DNA of 64,000 bases. It comes from Kitasatospora sp. NBC_00240 (lineage in GTDB: Bacteria; Actinomycetota; Actinomycetes; Streptomycetales; Streptomycetaceae). A model generated the notes under the pieces. That model had not been told where the DNA came from. It was given only the letters and a program-made list of their open reading frames with translations, and ran no database searches. The position numbers and the translations under genes were made by a program. The stretch is from assembly GCF_026342405.1 (NCBI RefSeq), contig NZ_JAPEMU010000001.1, forward strand, positions 1,798,001 to 1,862,000, in the 5' to 3' direction. Position 1 is the first letter of the stretch. Each line of letters opens with the position of its first letter. Shown here in pieces: positions 53,913-64,000 of this stretch.

Positions 53913-54041
53913 GCCGTTCACCTCAGGGTGTGGAAGGAAGGGATGAGCCAGGACGGTCGTACGGGCCTCCTGCAGGCGAACCCAAGGGCTCTGACCTGCG
54001 GGAGCGACGAGAATCGCCGCTCCGTGGTGACCTATCGCGGG

Positions 54042-54070
54042 ACACTACCCGGATTGGGCCGCCACGTCAG
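54042..54070 (-). promoter_or_regulatory. promoter candidate for mihF-gmk-rpoZ
   Basis: On the minus strand CTGACG (54070-54065) and TAGTGT (54047-54042) are 17 bases apart, a good vegetative promoter match downstream of the pyrF terminator. Transcription would begin near 54035, about 123 bases before mihF. Confidence 0.45.
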
Positions 54071-54081
54071 GAAAAGAACAC

Positions 54082-54119
54082 GAAAAGTCCTGGTCAGCCA
54101 AGGCCGACCAGGACTTTTC
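54082..54119 (-). terminator. terminator after pyrF
   Basis: A 14-bp perfect stem (GAAAAGTCCTGGTC and its complement) with a 10-base inner part that can fold again (GCC/GGC) is followed on the minus strand by a T-rich stretch. It is the most E. coli-like terminator in the window. Confidence 0.8.
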
Positions 54120-54236
54120 CGGGCAAAACAGCCGCGAATCCGACCCCTCTTCGGGCAAGTGTGACGGCGCTCACTCCCGCCCGGTGCGCCCGGCCCGGCC
54201 TGCGCTCCCCCGTCGGCCGGCCCCGGACACCCCCGC

Positions 54237-55070
54237 TCACTTCACCGCGGCGGCGTACTCCTCGACGAAACGCAGCGCCGCCTCGCGCAGCGCGGGGACG
54301 GACGGACCGTGCTTGAGCACGTCCCGGCTGACGCTCGGCACCACGTTGCGCACCGCGTCGCCGAACACCCGCGGCAGGTCCGCCATGGTGGCGCCCTGCG
54401 CGCCGATCCCAGGGGCGAGCAGCGGTCCGTCGATCGCCAGATCCACCCCCGCGTCGGCCAGCGTGGCACCGACCACCGCGCCGAACGAGCCGAGCGGCTC
54501 GGCGCCGGCGTTCTCGGCCGCGAGCTGGCGCAGCACCGAGGCCGCCACCGTCTCACCGCCGGCGCCCACCGCGCGCTGCACCTCGGCCCCCTCCGGGTTG
54601 GAGGTCAGCGCCAGCGCGAACACCCCCCCGCCGTTCGCCCGCGCCAGGTCGAGGGCCGGGCGCAGCGAGCCGAAGCCCAGGTAGGGGCTGACCGTCACGG
54701 CGTCCGAGAACAGCGGGCTGGACGGCGAGAGGAAGGCCTCGGCGTACGCGGCCATGGTGGAGCCGATGTCGCCGCGCTTGGCGTCCATCAGGACCAGTGC
54801 GCCGGCGGCCCGGGCGTCGGCGACGGAGCGCTCCAGCACGGCCACGCCCTTGCTGCCGAAACGCTCGAAGAACGCGGCCTGGGGCTTCAGCACGGCGACC
54901 CGGTCGGCGAGCGCCTCGACCACCGTGCGGCTGAAGGTCTCCAGGCCGGCGATGTCGTCACCGAGCCCCCAGGCGGCGAGCAGGGAGGCGTGCGGGTCGA
55001 TGCCGACGCAGAGCTGGCCGCGGGTGTCGAGGGCGTGCCGCAGGCGGGTACCGAAGGGGGCGAGGGTCAT
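54237..55070 (-). CDS. orotidine 5'-phosphate decarboxylase
   Basis: A 277-residue enzyme that makes UMP from OMP, the last step of the pathway. It is the longer actinobacterial type 2 form, with VGIDPH, LKPQAAFFE, the catalytic LMDAKRGDIGST and SPYLGFGSL. ATG 55070 has GAAAGGA upstream. It follows pyrD across a 280-base GC-rich spacer in which I see nothing else. Confidence 0.95.
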   Translation of the reverse strand: MTLAPFGTRLRHALDTRGQLCVGIDPHASLLAAWGLGDDIAGLETFSRTVVEALADRVAVLKPQAAFFERFGSKGVAVLERSVADARAAGALVLMDAKRGDIGSTMAAYAEAFLSPSSPLFSDAVTVSPYLGFGSLRPALDLARANGGGVFALALTSNPEGAEVQRAVGAGGETVAASVLRQLAAENAGAEPLGSFGAVVGATLADAGVDLAIDGPLLAPGIGAQGATMADLPRVFGDAVRNVVPSVSRDVLKHGPSVPALREAALRFVEEYAAAVK

Positions 55071-55350
55071 GACGTCCTTTCCAGGGGAGGGGTGGGGGTC
55101 GGGCGGGGCGGCCGGGCCGGGGCGCGCGGCGGGGCCGTACGGGCGGTGGCGCGGGCACGGGCGGCGCCGCGACGGCCTGCCGGCCCCGGACGGCACCGGG
55201 GACGGGCCCGCGGGGCGCCCGGGGGCCCGGACGGCGCCAGGGACGGCCGGGCCGGGCCTCGGGCAACGGACGGCGGCGACGGACGGCGGCCACCGAGCCG
55301 CGGGCGGCCGCCGCCGGTCCGTCCGCCGGCGCCCGGCGGGGAGACCTGGT

Positions 55351-56451
55351 TCAGCTCTCCTTGGCGCTGCCGACGGCCTCGGCCAGCGTGCGGAAGCCGC
55401 CGGCCCGCAGCCGGGCCGAGAGGCCCTTGTGCACGCGTCGCATCCAGAACGGGCCCTCGTAGATGAAGGCGCTGTAGCCCTGCACCAGGTCCGCGCCGGC
55501 GGTGATCCGCTGCCAGGCGTCCTCGGCGGTCTCGATGCCGCCGACCGAGACGATGGTCAGCCGGCCCTCGGTGCGGGCCCGCAGGCGCTTCAGCACCTCC
55601 AGCGAGCGGTCCTTGAGCGGGGCGCCGGAGAGGCCGCCCATGCCGATCGCCTCGACCTGCGCGGCGGGGGCCACCAGGCCGCCCCGGCCGATCGTGGTGT
55701 TGGTGGCGATGATGCCGTCCAGACCGAGCTCCAGGGCCAGGTCGGCGACCGCGTCCACGTCATCGTCGGCCAGATCGGGGGCGATCTTGACCAGCAGCGG
55801 GACGTGGTGCGCGGTGGACCGGTCGGCGGCCTTGCGGACCTCGTGCAGCAGCGGGCCGAGGTGCGAGACGGCCTGCAGGTTGCGCAGCCCGGGGGTGTTC
55901 GGCGAGCTGACGTTGACCACCAGGTAGTCGGCGTGCTTCGCCAGCCGCTCGGTGCTCCTGACGTAGTCGCCGATCGCGTCAGCCTCCTCGACGACCTTGG
56001 TCTTGCCGATGTTGACGCCGATCACCGGGGTCGAGGTGGTGTGCGGACGGGCCGCCAGCCGGGCCGCCACCCGGGCCGAGCCCTGGTTGTTGAAGCCCAT
56101 CCGGTTGATCAGCGCGCGGTCGTCCACCAGCCGGAACAGCCGCGGCGCCGGGTTGCCGGGCTGCGGCTCGCCGGTGACGGTGCCGATCTCGACGTAGTCG
56201 AAGCCGAGCATCGACAGGCCGTCGATGCCGATGCCGTCCTTGTCGAAGCCGGCCGCGAGGCCGAACGGGCCCGGCAGGTCCAGGCCGAGCGCCGTGGTGC
56301 GCAGCGCGCGGTCGCGCGGGGCCAGCACCAGGCGGACCAGCACGCCCAGGCCCGGCACCGAGGCGGCCAGCCGGATCCAGAAGAAGGCCAGGTGGTGGGC
56401 CTTCTCCGGGTCCATCTTCCGGAAGACGAGGTTGAACAGGGTCTTGTACAA
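55351..56451 (-). CDS. dihydroorotate dehydrogenase (quinone), class 2
   Basis: A 366-residue membrane-associated FMN enzyme oxidising dihydroorotate to orotate. The start is TTG 56451 with a near-perfect AGGAGG eight bases upstream. The N-terminal helices ([23 protein letters not shown]) mark class 2. [32 protein letters not shown], the catalytic Ser in [10 protein letters not shown] and the FMN-binding [10 protein letters not shown] segment follow. A hairpin between carB and pyrD may lower or separate its transcription. Confidence 0.96.
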   Translation of the reverse strand: MYKTLFNLVFRKMDPEKAHHLAFFWIRLAASVPGLGVLVRLVLAPRDRALRTTALGLDLPGPFGLAAGFDKDGIGIDGLSMLGFDYVEIGTVTGEPQPGNPAPRLFRLVDDRALINRMGFNNQGSARVAARLAARPHTTSTPVIGVNIGKTKVVEEADAIGDYVRSTERLAKHADYLVVNVSSPNTPGLRNLQAVSHLGPLLHEVRKAADRSTAHHVPLLVKIAPDLADDDVDAVADLALELGLDGIIATNTTIGRGGLVAPAAQVEAIGMGGLSGAPLKDRSLEVLKRLRARTEGRLTIVSVGGIETAEDAWQRITAGADLVQGYSAFIYEGPFWMRRVHKGLSARLRAGGFRTLAEAVGSAKES

Positions 56452-56471
56452 AGCGTGGTCCTCCTGGCATG

Positions 56472-56509
56472 GAAGTGGGGGGCACCCGGCTCGCGGTGCC
56501 CCCCACTTC
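56472..56509 (-). terminator. hairpin between carB and pyrD
   Basis: A perfect 15-bp stem (GAAGTGGGGGGCACC and its complement, 8-base loop) starts eight bases past the carB stop. It probably ends most carB transcripts; pyrD then needs readthrough or its own promoter. Confidence 0.75.
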
Positions 56510-56516
56510 GGCGGTG

Positions 56517-59825
<3,309 letters not shown>

Positions 59826-59828
59826 GGG

Positions 59829-61007
59829 TCAGCTCCCTGCGGTGGTGCGGGCGGCCGGGGCGCCGGCCATCAAGTCGACAAAGCGGTCGAAGAGGTACGC
59901 GGCGTCGTGCGGGCCCGCGGCGGCCTCCGGGTGGTACTGCACGCTGAAGGCGGGCGTGTCCAGGCACTGCAGGCCCTCGACCACGTTGTCGTTCAGGCAG
60001 ACGTGGGAGACCTCGGCGCGCCCGTACGGGGTGTCGCTGACCTTGTCCAGCGGCGCGTTCACGGCGAAGCCGTGGTTGTGCGCGGTGACCTCCACCTTGC
60101 CGGTGGTGCGGTCCTGGACGGGCTGGTTGATGCCCCGGTGGCCGTACTTCAGCTTGTAGGTGCCGAAGCCCAGCGCGCGGCCGAGGATCTGGTTGCCGAA
60201 GCAGATGCCGAACAGCGGGGTCCTGCGCTCCAGCACGCCCTGCATCACCGCGACCTGGTGGTCGGCGGTGGCCGGGTCGCCCGGGCCGTTGGAGAAGAAC
60301 ACGCCGTCCGGGTTCACCGCGTAGATGTCCTCGACGGTGGAGTTCGCCGGCAGCACGTGCACCTCGATGCCGCGCTCGGCCATCCGCTGCGGGGTCATCG
60401 CCTTGATGCCGAGGTCCACGGCGGCGACGGTGAAGCGCTTCTCGCCCACGGCCGGCACGATGTACGGCTCGCTGGTGGCGACCTCGGCGCAGAGGTCGGC
60501 GCCCTTCATCTCGGGCGCCTGGACGACCCGGGCCAGCAGCGTGGCCTCGTCGGCCAGCGCGGGGCCGGAGAAGATGCCGACCCGCATGGCACCGCGCTCG
60601 CGCAGGTGCCTGGTCAGGGCCCGGGTGTCGATGCCGCTGATGCCGACGACGCCCTGGTTGCCCAGCTCCTCCTCCAGCGGGCGCAGCGAGCGCCAGTTGG
60701 ACGGCACCCGGGCGGGGTCGCGGACCACGAAACCGGCGACCCAGATCTGCCGGGACTCGTCGTCCTCGTCGTTCCAGCCGGTGTTGCCGATCTGCGGGGC
60801 GGTCATCACGACCACCTGGCGGTGGTACGAGGGGTCGGTGAGGGTCTCCTGGTAACCGGACATGCCGGTGTTGAAGACCGCCTCGCCGAAGGTCTCGCCG
60901 ACCGCGCCGTAGGCCTGGCCGCGGAAGGTCCGGCCGTCCTCCAGGACGAGCACGGCGGGCACTCGCTCCCGCCTCAAGCGCAGCGTGGTGGGGGCAGGTG
61001 CGGTCAT
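59829..61007 (-). CDS. carbamoyl-phosphate synthase small subunit (glutaminase)
   Basis: A 392-residue class I amidotransferase giving ammonia to CarB. The catalytic Cys is in FGICFGNQ, and His and Glu are in [12 protein letters not shown]-terminal [15 protein letters not shown] and [18 protein letters not shown] are standard. ATG 61007 overlaps the stop of the membrane PH-like gene by four bases. Confidence 0.97.
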   Translation of the reverse strand: MTAPAPTTLRLRRERVPAVLVLEDGRTFRGQAYGAVGETFGEAVFNTGMSGYQETLTDPSYHRQVVVMTAPQIGNTGWNDEDDESRQIWVAGFVVRDPARVPSNWRSLRPLEEELGNQGVVGISGIDTRALTRHLRERGAMRVGIFSGPALADEATLLARVVQAPEMKGADLCAEVATSEPYIVPAVGEKRFTVAAVDLGIKAMTPQRMAERGIEVHVLPANSTVEDIYAVNPDGVFFSNGPGDPATADHQVAVMQGVLERRTPLFGICFGNQILGRALGFGTYKLKYGHRGINQPVQDRTTGKVEVTAHNHGFAVNAPLDKVSDTPYGRAEVSHVCLNDNVVEGLQCLDTPAFSVQYHPEAAAGPHDAAYLFDRFVDLMAGAPAARTTAGS

Positions 61008-61606
61008 GTGGCGGCCTCTTCCGTCTTCGTCTTCGTCGTACGTGTTGCGAGTTCGTTGACCGCCTCGACCCAGGCGGCGTGTTCGTCCGGGTGGTCGGCC
61101 CGGAACCCGGAGTCCAGGGCGGTGCCGTCCAGGCTCCAGGTGACGACCAGCAGTCCGGCCGGCACGACCTTGCCGGCGATGCCGGAGTCCGTCCGGGCGC
61201 CGGTCAGCTGCTCGGCCGGGATCCAGAGGTCCACGTCACCGGGGCGCAGGACCAGCAGGCCCTGCTCGCCGAGGGTCAGGTCGGCGCGGCTGCGGGTGCC
61301 GAGGCCGTGGGCCACGACCCGGTCCAGCCAGTTCCCGGCGGTGGTGCTGCCGTGGTAGCGGCCGCTGGTCTCCAGGATGACCGGGCCCGCGCTCGCCGGC
61401 ACGGCGGGCAGCGCGGGCAGGCCGGACTGCAGGGTGCGGCGCCAGTTCCAGCCCTGGCGCATCAGCCAGTAGATCAACCCGATCACGATCAGCAGGCCGA
61501 CGGCCCAGCCGATGTAGGACGGCCAGTCGGTGACCCTGGCCTTCTCCTGGGCCAGCGGGGTCTGCCGGGCGAGCAGGGTGAGGGCCGTCGTGGTCGGGCC
61601 GCTCAC
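61004..61606 (-). CDS. membrane PH-like protein embedded in the pyr operon
   Basis: A 200-residue protein with one membrane helix (about 30-48: [19 protein letters not shown]) and a cytoplasmic-looking beta-rich domain (about 75-185: [33 protein letters not shown] ... [20 protein letters not shown]) that resembles the PH-like domains of actinobacterial membrane proteins. It overlaps pyrC and carA by four bases on both sides, so it is translated in step with the pathway. No catalytic function is visible. The same gene is found at this position in other streptomycetes. Confidence 0.8.
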   Translation of the reverse strand: MSGPTTTALTLLARQTPLAQEKARVTDWPSYIGWAVGLLIVIGLIYWLMRQGWNWRRTLQSGLPALPAVPASAGPVILETSGRYHGSTTAGNWLDRVVAHGLGTRSRADLTLGEQGLLVLRPGDVDLWIPAEQLTGARTDSGIAGKVVPAGLLVVTWSLDGTALDSGFRADHPDEHAAWVEAVNELATRTTKTKTEEAAT

Positions 61607-62937
61607 GCGAGCCCGCCGCGCTCGACCAGCTCCCCGGCGAGGACCGTGGCGACGCCGCGCAGGAAGGTGGCGTGCACCCGTCCCGGCAGGTCAAGGCCAC
61701 GGTAGGGGGTGTTGCGGCTGCGGGTGGCGAAGCTGTCGGGATTCACGGTCCCACGGTACGCGGGATCGAAGAGCACCAGGTTCGCCGGCTCACCGACCGA
61801 GACGGGGCGGCCGTGTCCGGACAGCCGGCCGATCCGCGCCGGGCGGTGCGACATCCGGTCGGCGACGCCCTCCCACTTCAGCAGGCCGGTGTCGACCATG
61901 GTCTGCTGGACGACCGACAGCGCGGTCTCCAGGCCGACCATGCCCATCGCGGCGACCGCCCACTCGCAGTCCTTGTCCTCGTCCGGGTGCGGCGCGTGGT
62001 CGGTGGCGACGGCGTCGATGGTGCCGTCGGCGAGCGCCTTGCGCAGCGCCAGCACGTCGGCCTCGGTGCGCAGCGGCGGGTTGACCTTGTAGACCGGGTC
62101 GTAGCTGCGGACGAGCTCGTCGGTGAGCAGCAGGTGGTGCGGGGTCACCTCGGCGGTGACGTTCCAGCCCTTCTGCTTGGCCCAGCGGATGATCTCCACC
62201 GAGCCGGCCGTGGAGACATGGCAGACGTGCAGGCGGGAGCCGACGTGCGCGGCGAGCAGCACGTCCCGGGCGATGATCGACTCCTCCGCGACGGCGGGCC
62301 AGCCGCCGAGGCCGAGCTCGCCGGAGACCTGCCCCTCGTTCATCTGGGCGCCCTCGGTGAGCCGCGGCTCCTGGGCGTGCTGGGCGACGACGCCGTCGAA
62401 GGCCTTCACGTACTCCAGGGCGCGGCGCATGATGACCGCGTCGTCCACGCACTTGCCGTCGTCGGAGAAGACCCGGACGTTCGCGGCCGAGTCGTGCATC
62501 GCGCCGAGCTCGGCGAGCTTCTTGCCCTCCAGGCCGACGGTGACGGCGCCGACCGGCTGCACGTCGCAGTAGCCGGACTCCTGGCCGAGCCGCCAGACCT
62601 GCTCGACCACGCCGGCGGTGTCCGCCACGGGGAAGGTGTTGGCCATCGCGTGGACGGCGGTGAAGCCGCCCTTGGCCGCCGCCTGGGTGCCGGTGAGCAC
62701 CGTCTCGGCGTCCTCGCGGCCGGGCTCGCGCAGGTGGGTGTGCAGGTCGACCAGGCCGGGCAGGACGACCAGGCCGTGGGCGTCGATGTCGATGTCGGCC
62801 TCGACGTCCAGGCCGGTGCCGATGGCCCGGATCAGGCCGTCGGCGATGTGGATGTCCTGCTGGGCACCGTCGAGGATCTGGGCGTTGCGGATCAGGTAGC
62901 TGACCATGGTGTCGGTTCCCTCGCTGGGCGCGCTCAC
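61603..62937 (-). CDS. dihydroorotase
   Basis: A 444-residue class I zinc enzyme closing carbamoyl-aspartate to dihydroorotate. It shows the metal motif [31 protein letters not shown] and ATDHAPH with the catalytic Asp. GTG 62937 overlaps the pyrB stop by four bases and has GAGG upstream; an internal ATG at 62907 is an alternative and gives the more usual N-terminus. Confidence 0.96.
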   Translation of the reverse strand: MSAPSEGTDTMVSYLIRNAQILDGAQQDIHIADGLIRAIGTGLDVEADIDIDAHGLVVLPGLVDLHTHLREPGREDAETVLTGTQAAAKGGFTAVHAMANTFPVADTAGVVEQVWRLGQESGYCDVQPVGAVTVGLEGKKLAELGAMHDSAANVRVFSDDGKCVDDAVIMRRALEYVKAFDGVVAQHAQEPRLTEGAQMNEGQVSGELGLGGWPAVAEESIIARDVLLAAHVGSRLHVCHVSTAGSVEIIRWAKQKGWNVTAEVTPHHLLLTDELVRSYDPVYKVNPPLRTEADVLALRKALADGTIDAVATDHAPHPDEDKDCEWAVAAMGMVGLETALSVVQQTMVDTGLLKWEGVADRMSHRPARIGRLSGHGRPVSVGEPANLVLFDPAYRGTVNPDSFATRSRNTPYRGLDLPGRVHATFLRGVATVLAGELVERGGLA

Positions 62938-63947
62938 AGGGCGGCCTCACTGGAGTCGGTACGGGCTTCGGTGCGGGCGGGCTCGGTGGCCCCGTCGGCG
63001 AAGACGGCCCCGCCGAGCAGGAGGTACAGGACGGCCATCCGGACGGAGACGCCGTTGGCGACCTGCTCGACCACGGTGCAGCGCGGGGAGTCGGCCACCT
63101 CGGCGGTGATCTCCATGCCGCGGACCATCGGGCCGGGGTGCATCACGATCGCGTGCTCGGGCAACTGGGCGAGACGGGCGCCGTCCAGCCCGTAGCGGCG
63201 GGAGTACTCCCGCTCGGTGGGGAAGAACGCGGCGTTCATCCGCTCGCGCTGCACCCGCAGCATCATCACCGCGTCGGTCTTGGGCAGCACGCTCTCCAGG
63301 TCGTAGCTGACCTCGCACGGCCAGTTCTCGATGCCGATCGGCACCAGCGTCGGCGGTGCGACGAAGGTGACCTGGGCGCCGAGGGTGGTGAGCAGGTGCA
63401 CGTTGGAGCGGGCGACCCGGCTGTGCAGGACGTCGCCGACGATGGTGATCCGCCGCCCCTCCAGCCCCTGCCGCAGGCCGTTGCCGCCTCCGGCGTTGAG
63501 GTGCCGGCGCATGGTGAAGGCGTCGAGCAGGGCCTGGGTGGGGTGCTCGTGGGTGCCGTCACCGGCGTTGATGACGCTGCCGTGCAGCCAGTCGGACTGC
63601 GCGAGGCGGGCCGGCGCGCCGGACGCGTGGTGGCGGATGACCACCGCGTCGGCGCCCATCGCCTGCAGGGTCAGCGCGGTGTCCTTGAGGCTCTCGCCCT
63701 TGGAGACCGACGAGCCCTTGGCGGAGAAGTTGATGACGTCGGCGGAGAGCCGCTTCTCGGCGACCTCGAAGGAGGTCTTGGTGCGGGTGGAGTCCTCGAA
63801 GAAGAGGTTGACGACGGTGCGCCCACGCAGGGTGGGCAGCTTCTTCACGGCGCGGCCGGAGAGCTGGGCCAGCTCCTCGGCGGTGTCCAGGATCAGCAGC
63901 GCGTCGTCGCGGGTGAGGTCGGCGGCGGAGACGAGGTGGCGCTTCAC
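62934..63947 (-). CDS. aspartate carbamoyltransferase catalytic subunit
   Basis: A 337-residue enzyme that joins carbamoyl phosphate and aspartate. The family motifs [26 protein letters not shown] and [11 protein letters not shown] are intact. There is no regulatory pyrI gene in the window. The start is GTG 63947 with GGAG seven bases upstream. The C-terminal 20 residues are a loose Thr/Glu/Ala-rich tail. First complete gene of the pyrB-pyrC-PH-carA-carB coupled series. Confidence 0.97.
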   Translation of the reverse strand: MKRHLVSAADLTRDDALLILDTAEELAQLSGRAVKKLPTLRGRTVVNLFFEDSTRTKTSFEVAEKRLSADVINFSAKGSSVSKGESLKDTALTLQAMGADAVVIRHHASGAPARLAQSDWLHGSVINAGDGTHEHPTQALLDAFTMRRHLNAGGGNGLRQGLEGRRITIVGDVLHSRVARSNVHLLTTLGAQVTFVAPPTLVPIGIENWPCEVSYDLESVLPKTDAVMMLRVQRERMNAAFFPTEREYSRRYGLDGARLAQLPEHAIVMHPGPMVRGMEITAEVADSPRCTVVEQVANGVSVRMAVLYLLLGGAVFADGATEPARTEARTDSSEAAL

Positions 63948-63951
63948 GCGA

Positions 63952-64000
63952 TTACTCCGGGAGGGGCTGGTCGGCGGGCGGCTGGGCGGCGAGGGCCTGC
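63952..64000 (-). CDS. 3' end of an upstream gene, probably pyrR
   Basis: A frame entering from the window edge ends in TAA at 63954-63952, four bases before the pyrB start. The visible tail ([15 protein letters not shown]) has no diagnostic residues. In Streptomyces the gene directly upstream of pyrB is pyrR, the pyrimidine attenuation regulator, which makes that the best guess. Confidence 0.4.
   Translation of the reverse strand, partial: QALAAQPPADQPLPE

Larger units (their letters stand above)
53913..54236. other. intergenic region between pyrF and mihF
   Basis: These 324 bases hold the pyrF terminator and a mihF promoter candidate, both annotated separately. I see no gene. Confidence 0.5.

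Overview
The window is a high-GC actinomycete chromosome segment, almost certainly Streptomycetaceae (Streptomyces or Kitasatospora). The evidence is the very strong third-position GC, the frequent GTG/TTG starts and 4-bp stop/start overlaps, and the gene order pyrB-pyrC-carA-carB-pyrD-pyrF-mihF-gmk-rpoZ-coaBC-metK-priA-def-fmt-rsmB, which is the order known from Streptomyces. There are no rRNA or tRNA genes, no transposases and no CRISPR array.

Layout. (1) 1-12.6 kb, plus strand: a secreted lipoprotein, a peptidoglycan-binding membrane-fusion adaptor, and a MacB-type ABC ATPase and permease form one coupled operon. It is followed by a 2215-residue secreted RHS protein with an internal lysozyme-like domain and by a small membrane protein. 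Three 8-bp direct repeats at exact 11-bp spacing precede the operon and look like a SARP/AfsR-type operator. (2) 12.6-18.3 kb: pirin, a Tat-exported esterase, rpe, an SCO6745-like protein, a C39-like papain-fold protein and an aldo/keto reductase. (3) 18.5-24.9 kb: an FHA-like protein next to a transmembrane Ser/Thr kinase whose extracellular half is a lytic-transglycosylase-like domain, a small secreted SH3-like protein, an alpha/beta-hydrolase that lacks its nucleophile serine, a membrane SpoIIE/RsbU phosphatase and a small secreted transglycosylase.

(4) 25.6-43.0 kb: a complete Mce lipid-import locus on the minus strand. In transcription order it is a secreted DUF6801-like protein, the MceG ATPase, two YrbE permeases, MceA to MceF and four Mce-associated proteins. 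Most genes overlap by 1-4 bp. A small secreted beta-rich protein and a divergent PucR-type regulator with an in-frame TTA (bldA) codon lie just upstream. (5) 43.2-64.0 kb: the conserved housekeeping block, transcribed on the minus strand except for one small helix-turn-helix gene: rsmB, fmt, def, priA, metK, coaBC, rpoZ, gmk, mihF, pyrF, pyrD, carB, carA, a membrane PH-like gene, pyrC, pyrB and the tail of a gene that is probably pyrR. Strong perfect-stem hairpins divide this block into transcription units.

How the genes fit together: the pyr block makes UMP; gmk, rpoZ and mihF supply nucleotide metabolism, transcription and nucleoid functions; def, fmt and rsmB serve initiator-methionine processing and rRNA methylation. 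The accessory 15.5-43 kb region between rpe and rsmB is mostly envelope biology (wall-binding kinase, transglycosylases, Mce importer). The 5' region is a wall-spanning exporter beside a giant RHS protein. Start codons were chosen from visible Shine-Dalgarno sequences and overlaps. Functions rest on motif recognition without database searches.
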